From: a virus
IMG/VR virus record: IMGVR_UViG_3300037054_000148
Span: 186,001 to 250,000 of that record
Reading direction: 5' to 3' (one strand)
Length of the DNA stretch: 64,000 nucleotides
Position numbers and translations under genes: made by a program. The notes under the pieces were generated by a model. It had not been told where the DNA came from. It saw only the letters and a program-made list of their open reading frames with translations, and did no database searches. Shown here one piece after another: positions 52,904 through 60,941 of this stretch; position 1 is the stretch's first letter; each line of letters starts with the position of its first letter.

Positions 52904-53060
52904 GGAAACGATTCAAGTTCGTATTTCAGATCTCTCCCCTGTCCAAATAGGGTTGAGCCCTCTGCCTTCAGATCTGAGTCATGCGGAGAAGAAGGAGTTG
53001 GTCTGGGCTCTGCTACGTATCGGTAGGGGGTTGGAGCAGCTACCAGATCTGAACGGTTAG
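52896..53060 (+). CDS. hypothetical protein, 54 aa
   Basis: GTG 52896 follows GCAGGAGGATTTG. HAEKKELVWALLRIGRGLEQL is helical. Converges with the minus-strand gene 53057-53416, overlapping by 4 nt. Confidence 0.5.
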   Translation: MCEETIQVRISDLSPVQIGLSPLPSDLSHAEKKELVWALLRIGRGLEQLPDLNG

Positions 53061-53416
53061 TCTGTCATTCGGAGCAATGACCAAGCCGCCTCTTCCTGAA
53101 GCCGCCGGACTTCTTCTCGATGACTCCGCATCCATTTCACTCTGGTCAGCGGAGTCGCTGGGTGGGACTCATTCCAAGCCTGAGCTTTTGCAGAGACCGA
53201 AGCCACCCAAGCCTTATGAGCGGCCCTGCTGGCTTCGTAGGCTTTCCTATGAGCCTCTCGCTGAGCCCTGCTGGCATTAGGATGGGAACTGAACCATAGG
53301 CGGTTCTCTTCCTCTGAACGACAATCTTCGCACCGCTTGAACAGGGGCCACGAAGGATTCTCCTTCTCGAACTGACTCTCATCCTTCAGGATTCCGCAAC
53401 TGATACACTTTCGCAT
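53057..53416 (-). CDS. zinc-finger helical protein, 119 aa
   Basis: RKCISCGILKDESQFEKEN...FKRCEDCRSEEE is a zinc finger of the type seen at the start of HNH/endonuclease VII proteins, but no HNH core follows; instead a long basic helix rich in Ala and Arg. ATG follows TAGGAGGCTAAG; a TATAAT box lies ~45 nt upstream with an AGTTGG/CCAACT hairpin between. Confidence 0.65.
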   Translation of the reverse strand: MRKCISCGILKDESQFEKENPSWPLFKRCEDCRSEEENRLWFSSHPNASRAQREAHRKAYEASRAAHKAWVASVSAKAQAWNESHPATPLTRVKWMRSHREEVRRLQEEAAWSLLRMTD

Positions 53417-53480
53417 CTTAGCCTCCTAGTTGGCCTTGCCAACTCTTGACTGATTATACCATAGGTTGAGGGCGGATGAT

Positions 53481-53520
53481 ATAAAAAAAGGCCGGTGCCG
53501 ATTTGAATCGCACTGGCCTT
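53481..53520 (-). terminator. terminator closing the CRISPR array (GGCCGGTG-type hairpin)
   Basis: On the minus strand AAGGCCAGTGC and GCACCGGCCTT pair (one G-T) and are followed by TTTTTTTAT. It lies just past the degenerate end of the array in its inferred direction of transcription. Confidence 0.85.
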
Positions 53521-53545
53521 AATCATGCCCTTAAAGATGCTATGT

Positions 53546-54329
53546 ATGTTATCAGCTTGGTTTGCAAGCTCACACAGTTAGGGCTTCTTGGAAGACTTGT
53601 CGTTCTACCCTAGTGTCGTTAGCTTCGGTTAGAAGCTCACACTAATGTCATTAGCTTCGGTTAGAAGCTCACACAGTTAGGGGGCATTCTGGGGGCATCC
53701 ATACAAACTCTTGGCTCGTGTCATTAGCTTCGGTTAGAAGCTCACACAGTTAGGTGGTTATTCGAACATGGTTACTGCCGGTTTCAGGTGTGTCATTAGC
53801 TTCGGTTAGAAGCTCACACAGTTAGTTGATCCGGTCATCGTGGGGGACCAACCCAAGCAGCCCTGTGTCATTAGCTTCGGTTAGAAGCTCACACAGTTAG
53901 GGGGCATTCTGACGCCCTTCAAGGTCCGGCAGATATCGTGTCATTAGCTTCGGTTAGAAGCTCACACAGTTAGCGTCCTCAACAGGTTCGACGGGGGCGG
54001 ACGTGTCGCGTGTCATTAGCTTCGGTTAGAAGCTCACACAGTTAGCAGACCCCGCCATTCGGCCTCGCCGCACCCACCGACGTGTCATTAGCTTCGGTTA
54101 GAAGCTCACACAGTTAGTTTCCATTAGCAGATGTCTCCCATTGACCAGTGTCATTAGCTTCGGTTAGAAGCTCACACAGTTAGACCTTCTCGTCATCCCC
54201 TGCCGGACCGGTGACGCCGAGTGTCATTAGCTTCGGTTAGAAGCTCACACAGTTAGGCCAAACCGGAATTCCAAGCCTGCCATTCTGCTGCGCGTGTCAT
54301 TAGCTTCGGTTAGAAGCTCACACAGTTAG
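53546..54329 (-). CRISPR. CRISPR array, 12 repeats (one degenerate, one truncated), 10 spacers
   Basis: The 36-nt repeat starts GTGTCATTAGCTTCGG on the plus strand and ends CTCACACAGTTAG. Repeats start at 53546 (degenerate), 53613 (only ~32 nt), 53645, 53718, 53790, 53865, 53938, 54010, 54082, 54148, 54221 and 54294. Spacers are 30-39 nt; none lies between 53613 and 53645, where two repeats are fused. The repeat holds AGCTTC/GAAGCT (6-bp hairpin, 5-nt loop) plus GTGT/ACAC. Minus-strand orientation is preferred: the degenerate repeat is at the far end, a promoter lies at 54519, a terminator at 53481-53520, the effector gene is on the same strand, and the hairpin then sits at the 3' end of the repeat next to the spacer as in type V crRNAs. 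Confidence 0.97.
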
Positions 54330-54518
54330 GGGTTGACTCACAAATAGCGGCAATCATGGAGTTTATGATAGCGATTTCGAGCAGTCTAGTCATTTCTTTG
54401 GAAACTTCTGGAATGGCCCTCATTCGCACAGCCTAAATAGCTGATACGTATGATTCGAGCGACTCCCAGGCCCCCCTCACCTAACCTCTCGCCAAATTGT
54501 CAAAGATCCTCACCCTAC
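54330..54518 (-). promoter_or_regulatory. CRISPR leader
   Basis: About 190 nt between the array promoter and the first repeat, without a coding frame. No anti-repeat longer than a few bases was noticed, so a tracrRNA is not evident here. Confidence 0.6.
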
Positions 54519-54524
54519 ATAATA
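54519..54524 (-). promoter_or_regulatory. array promoter (-10 box) directly after the cas12 stop
   Basis: On the minus strand CTGAGTATTATGTAGGG begins where cas12 ends; GAGTATTAT is the -10 form used elsewhere in this phage. No clear -35 box. Confidence 0.6.
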
Positions 54525-54525
54525 C

Positions 54526-57309
54526 TCAGAACGGCATCTTCTCGATCTCGACCCGTTGCTTGAGCAGATCTCGCCGCAGATTACGCTCCGTCTTGTCAAT
54601 CCACTCCACCCCATCCAGATACCATGTGGGTCCGGTTCCGGTCAGATGTGTCCTGGCCGCTTCGAGCGATCCGAATTGATAGAGGAGGCAGCCCTTCATT
54701 CGCTTCGCTCCCTCGTCCGAACCCTTCAGATAGACCTGATGCAGATCCGTATGTCGGGAAAAGAATCGGTGGCCGATGTTCTTCGCTGCGTTGATGTCAG
54801 ACGGCACCGATTCGATTTGGCCATCCGGCGTGAGGAAGAACAAATCCCGACCCTTCCGGTACCCAATCCGACCACTCTCATGATGCACCTGAGAGGTCTG
54901 AGCCTCAGAGACGGTTACGACTCCGATCCCATACCACTGAGCCGCATTAATGATCGCATCCTTAACTCGTTTTGGAGACCAGAAAGCAGTGAGGAAGTTC
55001 TCATCCCGCTGATTCAGAGTCTTGCCATACCCCTCAAGGTCTTCTAGCACGATCAGGCAGCAATCATTCTGATGAGCGATACGGACGATCTTCGAAGCAA
55101 GTTGCTTGAGGAAGTTATCCTTGCAGCCATTGTAATCCAGCTTCTGCTGTTCCAAACAGATGGGAATGCGAGAGTTATCCGTACCCAGATAGCTGAGGGA
55201 TCGGGTGACCCGTTTCCGCTGTTCAAGGATGTTGAGCCACTTGAAATCCTGATCGAACTTCTGATCAGCCATTTGGTTCTGGGACAGATACGACCGCCTC
55301 CGATTCCGCAACGCTCCGAACTGGAGTGTCACATACTTGAACAGAATATTGATGAGGAAGCTGAAATCCTTCTTGACAGACTCCAAGTTGTTTTCGTACC
55401 GCTTCATCATCTGATCCATCTGATACAAAGGATCCGGATCCTTGCTGAACTGTTCGAAGATCTGACTCCTTCGCTGACCCGCCACCTTGTAGTCAGCGAA
55501 GAACCGCTGAACCGTATGAATCATATCAACCAGATGAGAGTCAGCCTTCAGACCTTTGCCCTTCGAACTGGATTTGACCTGACCGATCAGATGACCCAGG
55601 TTCTTATATGCGTAGAACAATTCCGTGTAATCCGGGTCATCAGCAATCTCCATCTCTCCACTGTTCAGAATTTGAGACGGATTCGCCACACCTGTGATGG
55701 TTGATTCGGTGACGGCCCAGGCGAAAGGACTGCGGATACCCAGGTCCACTGACATCACCTTATAGGTCTTACCCTGAATCAGATTGAACCGTTCAACCGT
55801 CTTCTCCGTATCCTTCGACAGATCTGAACCCGTAGCCGCTGCGGAAAGGTAATACTGCAAGGCAATGTGTTCCTCAGAGGCTCTCATCCCCTCTACGGAC
55901 ATACTGAGCCGCAGGAAGAACGCTCCGTTCCGATAAACCAGAACCGGTTCCTTGCAAATAGCCGAACGCTCCGTTCCCTTGCGAACAAAGTTCAGGTAGG
56001 TGGATTCACCTTCTGGATTAGACCAGATTTGGAGATCCTGAAGATAAGAAGTGGGCTTCAGAGTTGAACGATGCCCTCGGAGTCCCTTGGTGTTCATCGC
56101 TATGGTATAAACTTCAAAGTTGAAGTTCTCTTTCCGGTCCCCAACCTTGACATACAGCCGCTCCACCTTTCGACCGTTCCGCATCAACACATCCTTGTCG
56201 TTATCCCAAATCACTCGATCAGGAAGCTCAGAGCCCGTAGCACTGATCAGATGCTTGGTGTAATTCCCACCCAGCAGGTAATAGAACCGATGGTAGTCAG
56301 CCTCACCGACAAACGCATAAGCGGCAGTCTTCCGATGAGCCCGATGGGACATGATGGCTTCGAGCAGATGGAGATGTTTGAGGATCAGGGGCTTGGGGAT
56401 CAGATCATCCTCAGAGGTCTCCAACGTGTTCCACAGTTCCGGCATTTCAGCTAGCAATTCGTAGAACTTAATATCCAGGCTAAAGTCAATATGCTTCTGC
56501 CCCACATCCTTTCGATTCGATTTCAGATAGAAATGCTCGGTCGGAATCGTGCGTTGCTGAAGAGCCGGGATGATACAATCCCTCAGATAGTGATGAACCC
56601 GCTCATCGAAATGACCGATCAGGTTCAGACCGATACAGGTATCAAAGAACCGCAACAGGCTCTGCCGAATCCGAACCGGAACCTCAGCTTTCATCTGCTG
56701 GATTTGAACCTCTTCCGCCGCATAGGACTCTTCGGTCATCCGCTTCATTTCGATCCAACCCTTCAGATCAGACATCACATCCTTAGTGATGGCTTTCCGT
56801 TCTGGGGCGAACAGCGTAGCGGTGAAAGGAGGGCGGGAGAAGAAGCCGATATGCTTCAACGTATTGGAGACCCGAAACAAGAATTGACTGTTGTGGCTCT
56901 TCGGATCCGCCACATATTCGGTCAGAACGGCCCAATCCTCGGCGGTCATCTGATCCGTCTGGATTGCCCCTTCGAACAACTTCGTATACATATGATTGCC
57001 TTGCTGACAGTTCAGCAGGCCCAACCACAAAGCCTTCAGGCAATTGCTGAATTGCTCGTAACTGATGGTCCGGTCGGTCCGCTCGTAGAGAGCCTTACGC
57101 TGAGCCGTCAGATCCACCCTTTCACATCCGAGTTCTCGGCTGGTCTGATTCTGGGTCTTCTGCTCCACCCAATCCAGCCCCCAGCAGGGGACTTCATTGT
57201 AAAGTGCATGATATGTCTTGAAGCACCGCTCATACCGATCCCAGAACTGGTCCTTCCGCAGATCGGTCTTCAGTTCGATCACTCTTACTCCACTCAACTC
57301 CTTTGTCAT
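54526..57309 (-). CDS. cas12: divergent type V CRISPR effector (Cas12-like RuvC nuclease), 927 aa
   Basis: I chose ATG at 57309 (MTKELSGVRVIELKTDLRK), 8 nt after AAAGGAGAG; a longer in-frame start lies upstream of the promoter and is unlikely. The N-terminal ~510 residues are helical, recognition-lobe-like, with no motif I know. RuvC-I is KVMSVDLGIRSPFAWAV (Asp522), RuvC-II CCLIVLEDLEGYG (Glu756), RuvC-III VPSDINAAKNIGHRF (Asp838). Motifs I and II are 234 residues apart; II and III only 82. SEAQTSQVHHESGRIGYRKG occupies the target-nucleic-acid-binding position but lacks the CxxC pairs of TnpB, CasPhi and Cas12f. No HNH domain. It is larger than CasPhi or Cas-lambda and smaller than Cas12a. 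No cas1, cas2 or cas4 is nearby. It should cut DNA guided by crRNA from the adjacent array; subtype not assigned. Confidence 0.93.
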   Translation of the reverse strand: MTKELSGVRVIELKTDLRKDQFWDRYERCFKTYHALYNEVPCWGLDWVEQKTQNQTSRELGCERVDLTAQRKALYERTDRTISYEQFSNCLKALWLGLLNCQQGNHMYTKLFEGAIQTDQMTAEDWAVLTEYVADPKSHNSQFLFRVSNTLKHIGFFSRPPFTATLFAPERKAITKDVMSDLKGWIEMKRMTEESYAAEEVQIQQMKAEVPVRIRQSLLRFFDTCIGLNLIGHFDERVHHYLRDCIIPALQQRTIPTEHFYLKSNRKDVGQKHIDFSLDIKFYELLAEMPELWNTLETSEDDLIPKPLILKHLHLLEAIMSHRAHRKTAAYAFVGEADYHRFYYLLGGNYTKHLISATGSELPDRVIWDNDKDVLMRNGRKVERLYVKVGDRKENFNFEVYTIAMNTKGLRGHRSTLKPTSYLQDLQIWSNPEGESTYLNFVRKGTERSAICKEPVLVYRNGAFFLRLSMSVEGMRASEEHIALQYYLSAAATGSDLSKDTEKTVERFNLIQGKTYKVMSVDLGIRSPFAWAVTESTITGVANPSQILNSGEMEIADDPDYTELFYAYKNLGHLIGQVKSSSKGKGLKADSHLVDMIHTVQRFFADYKVAGQRRSQIFEQFSKDPDPLYQMDQMMKRYENNLESVKKDFSFLINILFKYVTLQFGALRNRRRSYLSQNQMADQKFDQDFKWLNILEQRKRVTRSLSYLGTDNSRIPICLEQQKLDYNGCKDNFLKQLASKIVRIAHQNDCCLIVLEDLEGYGKTLNQRDENFLTAFWSPKRVKDAIINAAQWYGIGVVTVSEAQTSQVHHESGRIGYRKGRDLFFLTPDGQIESVPSDINAAKNIGHRFFSRHTDLHQVYLKGSDEGAKRMKGCLLYQFGSLEAARTHLTGTGPTWYLDGVEWIDKTERNLRRDLLKQRVEIEKMPF

Positions 57310-57354
57310 GTCTGGCTCTCCTTTGAGCGTGTGCTGCGATGAGCATCTATAGGG

Positions 57355-57385
57355 ATGATACCACATCTTGCGAGAGTTTGGATAC
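57355..57385 (-). promoter_or_regulatory. cas12 promoter
   Basis: On the minus strand GTATCC, 19 nt, TATCAT. The 30-nt stretch is nearly the same as the promoter at 4309-4339, placing cas12 in the phage's own regulon. Confidence 0.75.
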
Positions 57386-57432
57386 AAAAATTTCTGAGAC
57401 ATTTCAAGAAAGTAAAAGTCTAACAATAGTTT

Positions 57433-57480
57433 ATTAAAAGGCCGGTGCCGACTCTACGGAGAAGACACCGGCCTTTTAAT
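57433..57480. terminator. bidirectional GGCCGGTG hairpin upstream of cas12
   Basis: ATTAAAAGGCCGGTG and CACCGGCCTTTTAAT are perfectly complementary (15 bp, 18-nt loop) with A/T runs on both sides. It marks the right boundary of the CRISPR locus. Confidence 0.85.
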
Positions 57481-57667
57481 ATGAACCTTCGCAGGCCGGT
57501 GCCGATTTGGGGTCGGGAAGAATTCCTCATCAGGTGGACCAGAGTGGGTCAGAATGGCCAAAAGTGGAAAAATCCCAGGCTCGTAGTCTGCACCGGCACA
57601 TTTTACCCACTCCTAATTGCCCGGCATTTTCTATCTACTCATTCCGTTTATGAGGAGACCGGCAAAA

Positions 57668-58066
57668 ATGGCAGCGTTTGGAGTCTGTGGACAATGTGGG
57701 CAAATTTTACTGTGCAAGACCTGTGCGGCGAAGAAAGGCACCTGTCTGGACTGTGGGAAACCTGTGACTCGACCGGGCACCCGATGTCACCGATGTCAAG
57801 GAAAGATTAATTATGCGAAGTACCTGAAACCCGCACCGGCCCTGGATATCATCTGGCCCTCCGTGGATGAGCTTGAGCAGCGTATCTGCGTGGCCGGTCA
57901 GACTGAGACGGCTCGGTATCTGGGGATCAGCCGCACCGCTCTGCTGGCGAACTTCAAACGACTCAAGGCTGCGGAACTTGACGCTTGGCTTGACGGAAAG
58001 CTCGTAGGGGCCGGTGCCGATTTACAATCTGTCAAGGATTCTGATTCTGGCTCTGAGACGGAATGA
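57668..58066 (+). CDS. zinc-finger plus HTH protein, 132 aa
   Basis: ATG 57668 (MAAFGVCGQCGQ) is preceded by GAGGAGACC. Residues 6-45 hold CGQC, CKTC, CLDC and CHRC (two zinc sites). Residues ~65-110 (LEQRICVAGQTETARYLGISRTALLANFKRL) look like a helix-turn-helix. Probably a DNA-binding regulator. Confidence 0.7.
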   Translation: MAAFGVCGQCGQILLCKTCAAKKGTCLDCGKPVTRPGTRCHRCQGKINYAKYLKPAPALDIIWPSVDELEQRICVAGQTETARYLGISRTALLANFKRLKAAELDAWLDGKLVGAGADLQSVKDSDSGSETE

Positions 58067-58077
58067 CAAAGTGTAAA

Positions 58078-58114
58078 ATCCGCACCGGCCCTGATGAGTG
58101 AGGCCGGTGCGGAT
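58078..58114. terminator. GGCCGGTGC hairpin
   Basis: ATCCGCACCGGCC and GGCCGGTGCGGAT pair perfectly (13 bp, 11-nt loop) between convergent genes. Confidence 0.75.
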
Positions 58115-58160
58115 TGGGGTATTGCCACAAGTTTCCAAATAGAGTTGTGGCATCAGCGAA

Positions 58161-58697
58161 TCAGAGTCCTGCCAGATACCTGGGGTTTGCCTCTTTCTTC
58201 GCCTTAGCTCTCAGATTCCCCAATGTGTATTTGTTCATCCCCCATCTGACAGCCAGATATCTGAGGCATCTCCATGAAGGAGGAAGAGCAAGCAGAAGTT
58301 CTAGCTGATGAGGCTTGATCTTCGTGAGGGCTTCCGCACTCCAGTTCCCCAGTTGTTCTCTGGCTAATCGGATGTTCTGAGCGTGAGTCACGAGTCTGAG
58401 ATTAGTAATGAGGTTGTTGGCTTTGTTCATATCCATATGGTCTATCTCCAAACCAATCGGCACCGGCCCATTGTGGGTCTCCCATACGACATTGTGGAGG
58501 CGTAGGAACCGCCGCTTACCATCCGGCAGCTTCCAATTCATCATGATATACCCTGCGTCATCAGGCACACCTTCGGGCTGGATCCAATCCATGTGCTTCA
58601 GGTTGAACCATTCGATGAAGTCCCCACAGATACGGAACGGCCATTCATTTCCGGCTGGGGTTTCCTTCGGTCTGTAGAGCAAGCGATGCGGCATCAT
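58161..58697 (-). CDS. HNH homing-type endonuclease, 178 aa
   Basis: ATG at 58697 (MMPHRLLYRP) follows GGAGGCTCTG. Residues ~60-120 (MMNWKLPDGKRRFLRLHNVVWETHNGPVPIGLEIDHMDMNKANNLITNLRLVTHAQN) are the classic HNH core of phage homing enzymes. The last ~50 residues (LLALPPSWRCLRYLAVRWGMNKYTLGNLRAKA) look like an HTH that would contribute target recognition. A TATCAT -10 lies upstream. Confidence 0.9.
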   Translation of the reverse strand: MMPHRLLYRPKETPAGNEWPFRICGDFIEWFNLKHMDWIQPEGVPDDAGYIMMNWKLPDGKRRFLRLHNVVWETHNGPVPIGLEIDHMDMNKANNLITNLRLVTHAQNIRLAREQLGNWSAEALTKIKPHQLELLLALPPSWRCLRYLAVRWGMNKYTLGNLRAKAKKEANPRYLAGL

Positions 58698-58714
58698 CAG
58701 AGCCTCCATCTATA

Positions 58715-58907
58715 TGATACCCTGTTTCGGCTGAATCGATAACATGAATCTCGTAACTTTCGATTACGCATATTATGTTACATTGTTTATAACAGCTAAG
58801 TGTTGATCAGATAGCAGTTAAGATAATTCTTATTAATAGATTAACAGGCAGAAATTGCCTTTATGAATCAGCAGATCGGCACCGGCCCCTGCCTACTCCC
58901 TTTACTC
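58715..58907. other. A/T-rich intergenic region
   Basis: No gene seen. 58735-58862 is markedly A/T-rich (CATATTATGTTACATTG, TTATTAATAGATTAAC) and is followed by TCGGCACCGGCC. It could hold regulatory sites or an unwinding element; no iterons were found. Confidence 0.4.
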
Positions 58908-59126
58908 TCAGCGCCACACCTCTTGCTCGGGGCAGCCATGCGAACATCGCCAATCAACTACTTTATCTAGGATGAGGTCACTGGGTAGAGTTAGAGATAT
59001 GAGCCCTTGCTCCTGCATATACTCTACGGTGGAGTCCCAACTATACACCCGCTCCAGCGCAGTCCGTAGCTGGGGGCTGCACAGCTTGGTGCGGGTGAGC
59101 GTGACGGCAGAGAACGGTGTGAGCAT
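58908..59126 (-). CDS. hypothetical protein, 72 aa
   Basis: Open frame MLTPFSAVTLTRTKLCSPQLRTALERV... with reasonable composition but no clear ribosome-binding site; the C-terminus has CSHGCPEQE. Could be real or spurious. Confidence 0.4.
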   Translation of the reverse strand: MLTPFSAVTLTRTKLCSPQLRTALERVYSWDSTVEYMQEQGLISLTLPSDLILDKVVDWRCSHGCPEQEVWR

Positions 59127-59150
59127 ATCAGAGGATCGAAAAGTTGCGAA

Positions 59151-59400
59151 GGCCGGTGCCGATTATTTCTTGCCCAGGAAAAATTCGCAGCATATTTTTT
59201 GCACCGTGCAGATATGGCCGATGGGTAAATTTAGCACCCCCAAACGTAAACTAGGCATAAAATGCCGGGAGGGGCCTATGGGTCGGACCATTTTCCTAAA
59301 ATTTTTCGAGTTTTTGGTTCGGCAAAATAGGCCATCAAAAAAAATCGCGCATATTTTTTCTCAATTTTCGATTCGGCGTTTTACAAAACTCGGCACCGGC
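59151..59400. repeat. non-coding element bounded by 12-bp inverted repeats
   Basis: GGCCGGTGCCGA at the left end and TCGGCACCGGCC at the right end are exact reverse complements. The interior (~225 nt) is A/T-rich with homopolymer runs (TTTTTTG, AAAAAAAAT) and no gene. It looks like a miniature inverted-repeat element, but no transposase or target duplication was seen. Confidence 0.55.
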
Positions 59401-59427
59401 CTCAGTATTATGTTAGCGGAGGTTCAT

Positions 59428-59595
59428 ATGTCCACCCATAGCTTTGAAGAAGATGAAGAGATACGGCGTTGCATGAGTCCTGAAGAGTGGAAAGAGTGCA
59501 AAGAGTGCAAGCTGATGATGCCGAAAGAATCGGAGAACTGCCCTTACTGTAGCGGTCGGTGGGACAAACCTTGTGATGTCCGGTGGAGTCGGTAA
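59428..59595 (+). CDS. small Cys-rich zinc protein, 55 aa
   Basis: CAGTATTATGTTAGCGGAGG supplies -10 and ribosome-binding site before ATG 59428. CKECKLMMPKESENCPYC forms a zinc-ribbon-like site. Confidence 0.6.
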   Translation: MSTHSFEEDEEIRRCMSPEEWKECKECKLMMPKESENCPYCSGRWDKPCDVRWSR

Positions 59596-59598
59596 GCC

Positions 59599-60120
59599 TT
59601 ACTCCCCCACCCCCTCCACATCTCTCGGCAGCTTCGGATCAAGCTCCCAACCGCACTCTCCACACATATCCATATCTGGGTCATCCTCGCTGATATACCT
59701 TGTTCGGTTCAGGTTGGACCAACAGCCAGGGCACAACTCCGTCCAGGATAGCGATTGCATTGCTCTGACAAGTTCAGGATTATACGCATAGACCAACGCT
59801 ACGGTATGGCCATCCCAATCCTCCATCTCCACCCTCCGAGGATCAAGCAGGGCAGCTACCTGTTTATTGATCTTGGACCCGAAGATATGATTCGGGGGAT
59901 CGAAGTTGCCGTCCAGATCCCCCAGAAGGAAGTATTGGGTGTCCCATGCGCACACCACTTCCACATCAGTCTGACCCATCTGTTCGGGTTCGCAGAAGAT
60001 CCATACCTTCACCCCCTGGCCGCACATCGGCTCCGTCCATTCGGCTATGCGCTGTTTGATACGGGGGCTCATCAGGCCGGTGCGTTTCAATACTCTGATT
60101 ATATGAATGAAGCTGTCCAT
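59599..60120 (-). CDS. hypothetical protein with C-terminal zinc ribbon, 173 aa
   Basis: ATG at 60120 (MDSFIHIIRVLKRTGL) follows AAGAGGACTAGTA. C-terminal ELCPGCWSN...DMCGECGWEL is a zinc ribbon; the middle (VVCAWDTQYFLLGDLDGNFDPP) is beta-rich. No family. Confidence 0.65.
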   Translation of the reverse strand: MDSFIHIIRVLKRTGLMSPRIKQRIAEWTEPMCGQGVKVWIFCEPEQMGQTDVEVVCAWDTQYFLLGDLDGNFDPPNHIFGSKINKQVAALLDPRRVEMEDWDGHTVALVYAYNPELVRAMQSLSWTELCPGCWSNLNRTRYISEDDPDMDMCGECGWELDPKLPRDVEGVGE

Positions 60121-60122
60121 TA

Positions 60123-60452
60123 CTAGTCCTCTTGGATTTGTTGCTTGGTGATGCCCTGCTGCATTCGCCATCGGTTGACGATCTTTTCATCCGTGCCCGT
60201 ATCTATGCCAATCCGAACCCCCATCAGTTGCATCATATAGTAATAGGAGACGTTATACTTCTTCGCAATCAACGGCTCCGCGATGGGCCATACGTCCCGC
60301 AGAACGAACTTCGCATAGTAGAACGCCTCATATGGATTCCGCAGGGCTCTGGCTTCCGTCAACTTGCGAACCTGATCGGAGTATAGTTTCTTCTCAGATA
60401 AGACCCTCAGAACTCTGAACCATACGTCCCCGTGCCTCACCGCTCCATTCAT
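60123..60452 (-). CDS. WP.AE-repeat protein, 109 aa
   Basis: I chose ATG at 60452 (MNGAVRHGDVWFRV); a TTG at 60479 is also in frame, and no good ribosome-binding site marks either. AFYYAKFVLRDVWPIAEPLIAK is the same helical repeat type as in 49469-49816. It overlaps or abuts the gene at 60120. Confidence 0.6.
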   Translation of the reverse strand: MNGAVRHGDVWFRVLRVLSEKKLYSDQVRKLTEARALRNPYEAFYYAKFVLRDVWPIAEPLIAKKYNVSYYYMMQLMGVRIGIDTGTDEKIVNRWRMQQGITKQQIQED

Positions 60453-60551
60453 ATTAGGGTTTGGAAGCCGAATGAACAAAATTTCTTGTTCCCACAGGGT
60501 AGATAAGAAGTTCCGACCGGCCCGAGTATTATCTTATGATGAGGAGTAAGG

Positions 60552-60905
60552 ATGACCGAGTTTGACGTTGAGGGTTTCAAGTTTTGTGCAGCTATGGCTG
60601 AACAGTCCAGAGAGACGTTACAAATCGCACGGGATCATGGGTGGGAAGACCCGAATCAGAACGATGGGGAATTGATTTGTCTGATGCATTCCGAACTGTC
60701 CGAGGCGTTGGAAGCGTTGCGGCATGGTAATCCTCCGTCCGAGCATATTCCTGAGTTCAGCGGAGTAGAGGAAGAGTTGGCCGATGCGGTGATCCGAATC
60801 ATGAATTATGCGGCGAACAAAGGGCATCGGTTGCCCGAAGCCATCCTGGCGAAGAAGGAGTTCAACCGTAACCGGCCTTATAGGCATGGTGGAAAGGCTT
60901 TTTGA
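60552..60905 (+). CDS. MazG-like nucleotide pyrophosphohydrolase, 117 aa
   Basis: GAGTATTATCTTATGATGAGGAG gives -10 and ribosome-binding site. LICLMHSELSEALEALRHG (ExxE metal site) and VEEELADAVIRIMNYA (ExxD) match the all-alpha NTP-pyrophosphatase fold. Phage MazG homologues hydrolyse nucleotides such as dNTPs or alarmones. Confidence 0.85.
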   Translation: MTEFDVEGFKFCAAMAEQSRETLQIARDHGWEDPNQNDGELICLMHSELSEALEALRHGNPPSEHIPEFSGVEEELADAVIRIMNYAANKGHRLPEAILAKKEFNRNRPYRHGGKAF

Positions 60906-60941
60906 TGATGTGGCTGTTGGGTTGGTTTTGTTTGATTTGTG

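Noticed and set aside
53546-54329. Plus-strand orientation of the CRISPR array
   Set aside because: It would place the degenerate repeat at the leader end and give no promoter or terminator; all signals favour the minus strand.
54556-57342. Several long plus-strand frames across the cas12 gene
   Set aside because: They lie antisense to a protein with RuvC motifs in the right order and have no translation signals.
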